From Nocardia cyriacigeorgica (GTDB lineage Bacteria > Actinomycetota > Actinomycetes > Mycobacteriales > Mycobacteriaceae), in the NCBI RefSeq assembly GCF_010868145.1, contig NZ_JAAGUY010000002.1, forward strand, positions 266,245 through 330,244: 64,000 nucleotides of DNA, read 5' to 3'. Below the pieces are notes generated by a model. That model did not search any database. It saw only the letters and a list, made by a program, of their open reading frames with translations, and had not been told where the DNA came from. Each line of letters begins with the position of its first letter. Position 1 is the stretch's first letter. Shown piece after piece: positions 60,646 to 64,000 of the stretch. Both the position numbers and the translations under genes were made by a program.

Positions 60646-63600
60646 GAGATCCGATCGGAGGCAACGGGTTCGATGCGTTCCGCGAGAGCGGCCGCGAGGA
60701 CCTCGACGGTCGGATGACGGAACAGCTCGGCGGTCGCGATGCGTATTCCCAACTCGTGTTCGAGCGTCCGCCGCATCTCCACCGCCAGTAGTGATGTCAG
60801 ACCGAGATCGTTGAAATCCGCTGCGGTATCCACGTGCTCGGTGGAGACGCGCAGTGTCGTGGCGAGGATCCGCCGGATCAGTGGAATCAACGGTTCCGGC
60901 TCGGTGACATTGTCCTCGCGCGGGGAGGATCGAGGGTCTCGTTTCGCTTCCCGGCCGACCTGGCGCGGGCCCATCAGCTCGGCCAGCCGCACGGCAATCG
61001 GTGATGGGTCCGCGGTGGGCCGGTAGTCCATGGCCACCAGGTGCGGTGCCTGATGGCTGATGGCCTGATGCAGCAGATCCGCGCCACGCCTGCCGTCGAA
61101 GGGCACGATGCCCGCCCGACGCAGATGCTCGGCCCCGCCGGCGGCTTCGGAGAGACCGGAATCCCACACACCCCATCCGATACTGGTGATCCGGCGCTGT
61201 GGATAGCAGTGGGAGAGGGTATCCATGGCGGCGTTCGCGCAGGCGTAGGCGGCTTGGCCCGGGGCGCCGAACGCACCCGTCGCGGAAGAGAACAGCAGCA
61301 CGAAATCGGTCGGGTCGGCGGCGGTGAGTTCGATGAGATTGGTGGCCGCTGCCACCTTCGGCGCGAACATCCGATCCAGTTGCGCGATGGTGACGTCTTC
61401 GATCAGCGCGTCTTCCAAGGCACCCGCGGCATGCACGACACCGCGGATGGTGGAACCGCATTCTCGAATGTCGCGCAAGGCGTGATCGAGATCGGTCCGA
61501 TCGGCGGTATCGCAGCGCACCACCACGATCCGATCCTCGAGGCCGTCCAAGATCGGCGGCACCGGTCGCGGCGCGCGCGTTGGCACCACCACATCGCGGG
61601 CCCCGCCGTCGAGCAGCCACCGCACCGCCACCGAGCCGAGCGCGCCGAGCCCACCGGAGACCACATAGGTGCCGTGCGGGTCGATGGTGGCCGGCAGCGG
61701 CTGCGGGTCGGCGGGTACGAATCGCCGCGCGGCAGGCACGCCGCCGGTGAGCCGTAGCTCGGGGGGCAGGCCGGGTGCCGAGTCGATGATGAACCGGGCG
61801 AGCAGTGCCGGATCAGCCGCCTCGTCGGCCCACACCAGCCGCACCGTGCGCCCGGATTCCAGCTGCACCGAACGCAGCAAGCCCGCGACCCCGCCCGCCA
61901 CACGCGGCTCGCCGCCGCGGTCGACATCGGTAGCAGGGTCGGGCAGCACCACCGTCAACGACCCGGCGGCCGGACTCCGCACAACGCGCTGCACCAGGTC
62001 GAGCACCCGCCCGATCCGCTCGACGATCGGTCCGGCTTCCGAAGCGGTGGCCTCTCCATTACTCGCGGGCCACACCACAACGACCGCCGTCCGTGCCGCC
62101 GCCGTCCTACCCGCGAGCACTGCATCCACGGTCGGTCCGGCCGCATCGACCTCGCGCGCTACCCGCTCGCTCGGCAAGAGTCGATCCAGCTCCCGCGTCA
62201 GCTGAACAGCCGTCACCGATTCGCCGACCACCAGTGCCCGCCGGATCTCGGATCCGGTGCGGTGCACCGATTCCCTCGGACCGCTGTCGACGTGCCCGCT
62301 TCCGGTTCGCCCGCTACCGGGCTCGACGCCGATCTCCGGTCCACTGCTCGCCGGTGCGATGTGCCGACCGACCGCCGACCGGCTGTGTGCCCGACCGCCA
62401 GCGGTCCTCCCGGCGCCGGTCCGGTCGTCACCGCCGATCTGCGGCTCCCCGCTCGAGCTCACCGAGTCGACTGCCGGGACGATCGAGAAGGGTTCCCACA
62501 CTTCGCGCCACCAGATCGTCGGCGCATTCGAACTGCCGCCCCCCGGCTCGGGAGGGTGATTTGCCGAGTAGGGAAGTGCTCGCCTCGACTGGCCGATCCG
62601 TGCCCGCCGCACGGGATCACGATCGTCCCGGGCTGTCGGGTCGTACCCACGTCGATCTGCCGAGCGGTGGTCCGTCGGCTGCCCGCTTCGTCGCACCGGC
62701 TCGCCCGCTGAGACGCTGTCGCCGAGCACGGGCGGCGCCGGCTGCCAGGGATCGCGCCGACGGTTGCCGGAGTTCCAGACGTCGCCGATGTGTGCTGAGT
62801 GTGCGGGTGTCCGATCCGCCGACGGCCCACGCTCATTCGACGGCGTTTCGGAATTCCCCTGAGACTTCGAGACCGGGCGAGAGGGCCGGGTGAAGCGGAT
62901 CTGGACACCGGTGAGGGCCAATGCGGGGGCGCCGTGCTGGTCGGTGGCGATGACGTCGCCGACGAGGCCGGTGCCGGTGCGGGTGCGCAGCAGGGCGTGC
63001 GCCTCGTGGATATGGCAGTTCGGTGCCGGGGACAACCAGGCGGAGCCGACGGTGATCGGCAGGGGAACGGCGTCGGCGGGCAGGGCGTTGTGGTCGAGCG
63101 CGGCCAGCAATTGCAGGCAACCGTCGATGGTTGCGGTGAGTTCGATATCGGCGGCAGTGAAGGTGCCGATCGCGCGGTCGCGCCCGCCCGCGATGGCGCG
63201 CAGCGGCCGGAACGCAGGCCCGTATTCGAGCCCGCGCTCGCGCAACGCTGCGTAGAAGGCGGTGGGCGCGATGACACGCAAACTGCTGCGGCCAGCCCGA
63301 TTGGCGTCGACCACCCGCATCCATGCGATGATGTCACCGGGTGTGGGGTCATCGGTGAGCCGTGCTTTAGCCAGCGTTCCGGCACCCGGGGCCTCCGCCC
63401 GCACACTTGCCGATTCGCGCCGGTAGACCACCCCGGACGGCGCGTCTGCCGCGAGCGGTTCGTGCACGACGACCTCGGCGATCGTCGACCTGCCCGACTC
63501 CCGTGCCAGCTGGGTGAACCGCCGCAACCAGTACGCGGCGGGCACCAGTGTCACACCGTTCACGATATGGTCCGCGAGATCGTCTGTGCGCACCGGCGCG

Positions 63601-64000
63601 GCGCCGGCGATCAGCGGAAACCGACGTCGCCGCCACCGCCTGCGCGGTGCGCCTTCGAACCGGCCCTGGGTGGACCAATCCACCGATCGGCCTTCGAGAT
63701 ACAGCTGTGCGAGGCAACTCAGCAGGCCGGTCGCCTCGTCCTCGCGAGTGGTCGCGGGATGAGCGGACGCACCGACATCGGGTTGATCACGGACCGCCGG
63801 GGTCAGCAGGGGATGCGGGCCGATCTCCACGACTGTCGACATTCCCGCCTCCGCCGCGCTGTCCAGCGCCCGCGCGAGTTCGACGGTGCCACGCGCATTG
63901 GCGATCCAGTACTCGGCATCCATCGCGTCGGTGGTGATGACGCGGCCCGGATGGGCGGTGGAGTGCAGCGGTATCCGTGGTGTGCGGGCGACGAGATCTC
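60642..64000 (-). CDS. type I polyketide synthase, C-terminal part (AT end-DH-KR-ACP), 5' end beyond window
   Basis: About 1118 residues of a large PKS are visible; the frame is open through the right edge. In order: the end of an acyltransferase (DAEYWIANARGTVE, EIGPHPLLTPAV), a dehydratase with HIVNGVTLVP and the catalytic Asp in DGCLQLL, then ~180 residues of low-complexity Ser/Gly/Arg/Pro linker, a ketoreductase (VVSGGLGALGSVA; Ser and Tyr in LFSSATGAFG and QAAYACANAAM), and an ACP (DLGLTSLLAVEMRR, Ser phosphopantetheine site). No enoylreductase. Paired with the downstream FAAL, so it probably extends an activated fatty acid into a lipid. Confidence 0.92.
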   Translation of the reverse strand, partial: DLVARTPRIPLHSTAHPGRVITTDAMDAEYWIANARGTVELARALDSAAEAGMSTVVEIGPHPLLTPAVRDQPDVGASAHPATTREDEATGLLSCLAQLYLEGRSVDWSTQGRFEGAPRRRWRRRRFPLIAGAAPVRTDDLADHIVNGVTLVPAAYWLRRFTQLARESGRSTIAEVVVHEPLAADAPSGVVYRRESASVRAEAPGAGTLAKARLTDDPTPGDIIAWMRVVDANRAGRSSLRVIAPTAFYAALRERGLEYGPAFRPLRAIAGGRDRAIGTFTAADIELTATIDGCLQLLAALDHNALPADAVPLPITVGSAWLSPAPNCHIHEAHALLRTRTGTGLVGDVIATDQHGAPALALTGVQIRFTRPSRPVSKSQGNSETPSNERGPSADRTPAHSAHIGDVWNSGNRRRDPWQPAPPVLGDSVSAGEPVRRSGQPTDHRSADRRGYDPTARDDRDPVRRARIGQSRRALPYSANHPPEPGGGSSNAPTIWWREVWEPFSIVPAVDSVSSSGEPQIGGDDRTGAGRTAGGRAHSRSAVGRHIAPASSGPEIGVEPGSGRTGSGHVDSGPRESVHRTGSEIRRALVVGESVTAVQLTRELDRLLPSERVAREVDAAGPTVDAVLAGRTAAARTAVVVVWPASNGEATASEAGPIVERIGRVLDLVQRVVRSPAAGSLTVVLPDPATDVDRGGEPRVAGGVAGLLRSVQLESGRTVRLVWADEAADPALLARFIIDSAPGLPPELRLTGGVPAARRFVPADPQPLPATIDPHGTYVVSGGLGALGSVAVRWLLDGGARDVVVPTRAPRPVPPILDGLEDRIVVVRCDTADRTDLDHALRDIRECGSTIRGVVHAAGALEDALIEDVTIAQLDRMFAPKVAAATNLIELTAADPTDFVLLFSSATGAFGAPGQAAYACANAAMDTLSHCYPQRRITSIGWGVWDSGLSEAAGGAEHLRRAGIVPFDGRRGADLLHQAISHQAPHLVAMDYRPTADPSPIAVRLAELMGPRQVGREAKRDPRSSPREDNVTEPEPLIPLIRRILATTLRVSTEHVDTAADFNDLGLTSLLAVEMRRTLEHELGIRIATAELFRHPTVEVLAAALAERIEPVASDRIS

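Noticed and set aside
60646..61620. N-terminal extension of the FAAL frame by 325 codons
   Set aside because: It lies wholly inside the PKS gene; the ATG at 60645 overlaps the PKS stop and begins a normal-length FAAL.
1..64000. CRISPR array, tRNA, rRNA, integrase or prophage genes
   Set aside because: Looked for repeat-spacer patterns, tRNA-like cloverleaf ends and integrase/phage motifs; none seen.

Overview
The window is high-GC actinobacterial DNA, most likely from Nocardia or a close mycolic-acid-containing relative (Rhodococcus, Gordonia). The evidence is a complete mce operon with two YrbE permeases, six Mce proteins and two Mce-associated proteins, a FadD32-like fatty acyl-AMP ligase next to a type I PKS, an Sdh1-type succinate dehydrogenase resembling the mycobacterial one, an L,D-transpeptidase, an EmbR-like SARP/FHA regulator, and frequent GTG starts with 4-bp start/stop overlaps. 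No rRNA, tRNA, CRISPR array, intact insertion sequence or prophage was seen.

Layout. 0-8 kb: L,D-transpeptidase; a three-gene minus-strand run (secreted protein, serine hydrolase, cytochrome P450); an LppU-like lipoprotein and a DHA2 MFS exporter; a secreted S1 protease. 8-18.5 kb: the mce operon, behind a 0.5-kb AT-richer leader that carries a KstR-like palindrome. 18.5-32 kb: RNase H, SRPBCC protein, L-2-hydroxyglutarate oxidase, DUF445 protein, TIGR03084 protein, a beta-lactamase-like lipoprotein coupled to an ArsR-type regulator, Lon behind an HspR/HAIR-like operator, and a SARP-type regulator divergent from an alpha/beta hydrolase. 32-34.3 kb: a thioesterase, a broken ROK sugar-kinase remnant, a secreted lipase and a repeat-rich scar. 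34.3-45 kb: a DinB2-type polymerase, a quinone/acryloyl-CoA reductase, an ABC exporter with a MerR-type promoter, a 930-aa FAD/Fe-S oxidase, an unannotated 34-aa ORF, an AlkA-like glycosylase and an XRE/DUF397 cassette. 45-50 kb: the Sdh1 operon and a hydrolase. 50.4-53.8 kb: a Ser/Thr kinase with an extracellular peptidoglycan-binding domain, an EmbR-like SARP/FHA regulator and a small secreted peptidoglycan-binding protein. 53.8-64 kb: a VLCAD-like dehydrogenase, an AAA ATPase, an NlpC/P60 hydrolase, an S4 protein, a fatty acyl-AMP ligase and the C-terminal part of a type I PKS that runs off the right edge.

The most interesting system is the 50.4-53.8 kb trio. The kinase and the secreted protein share one kind of wall-binding domain. 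The middle gene encodes a BTAD/FHA regulator of the kind that reads kinase phosphorylation. The promoter of the secreted protein has three 11-bp-phased heptamers ending exactly 8 bp before a TACATT -10 box, which is the textbook SARP activator geometry. I read it as a self-contained wall-sensing circuit: wall ligand, kinase, phospho-responsive SARP, secreted wall-binding effector. That chain is inference from sequence and awaits experiment.
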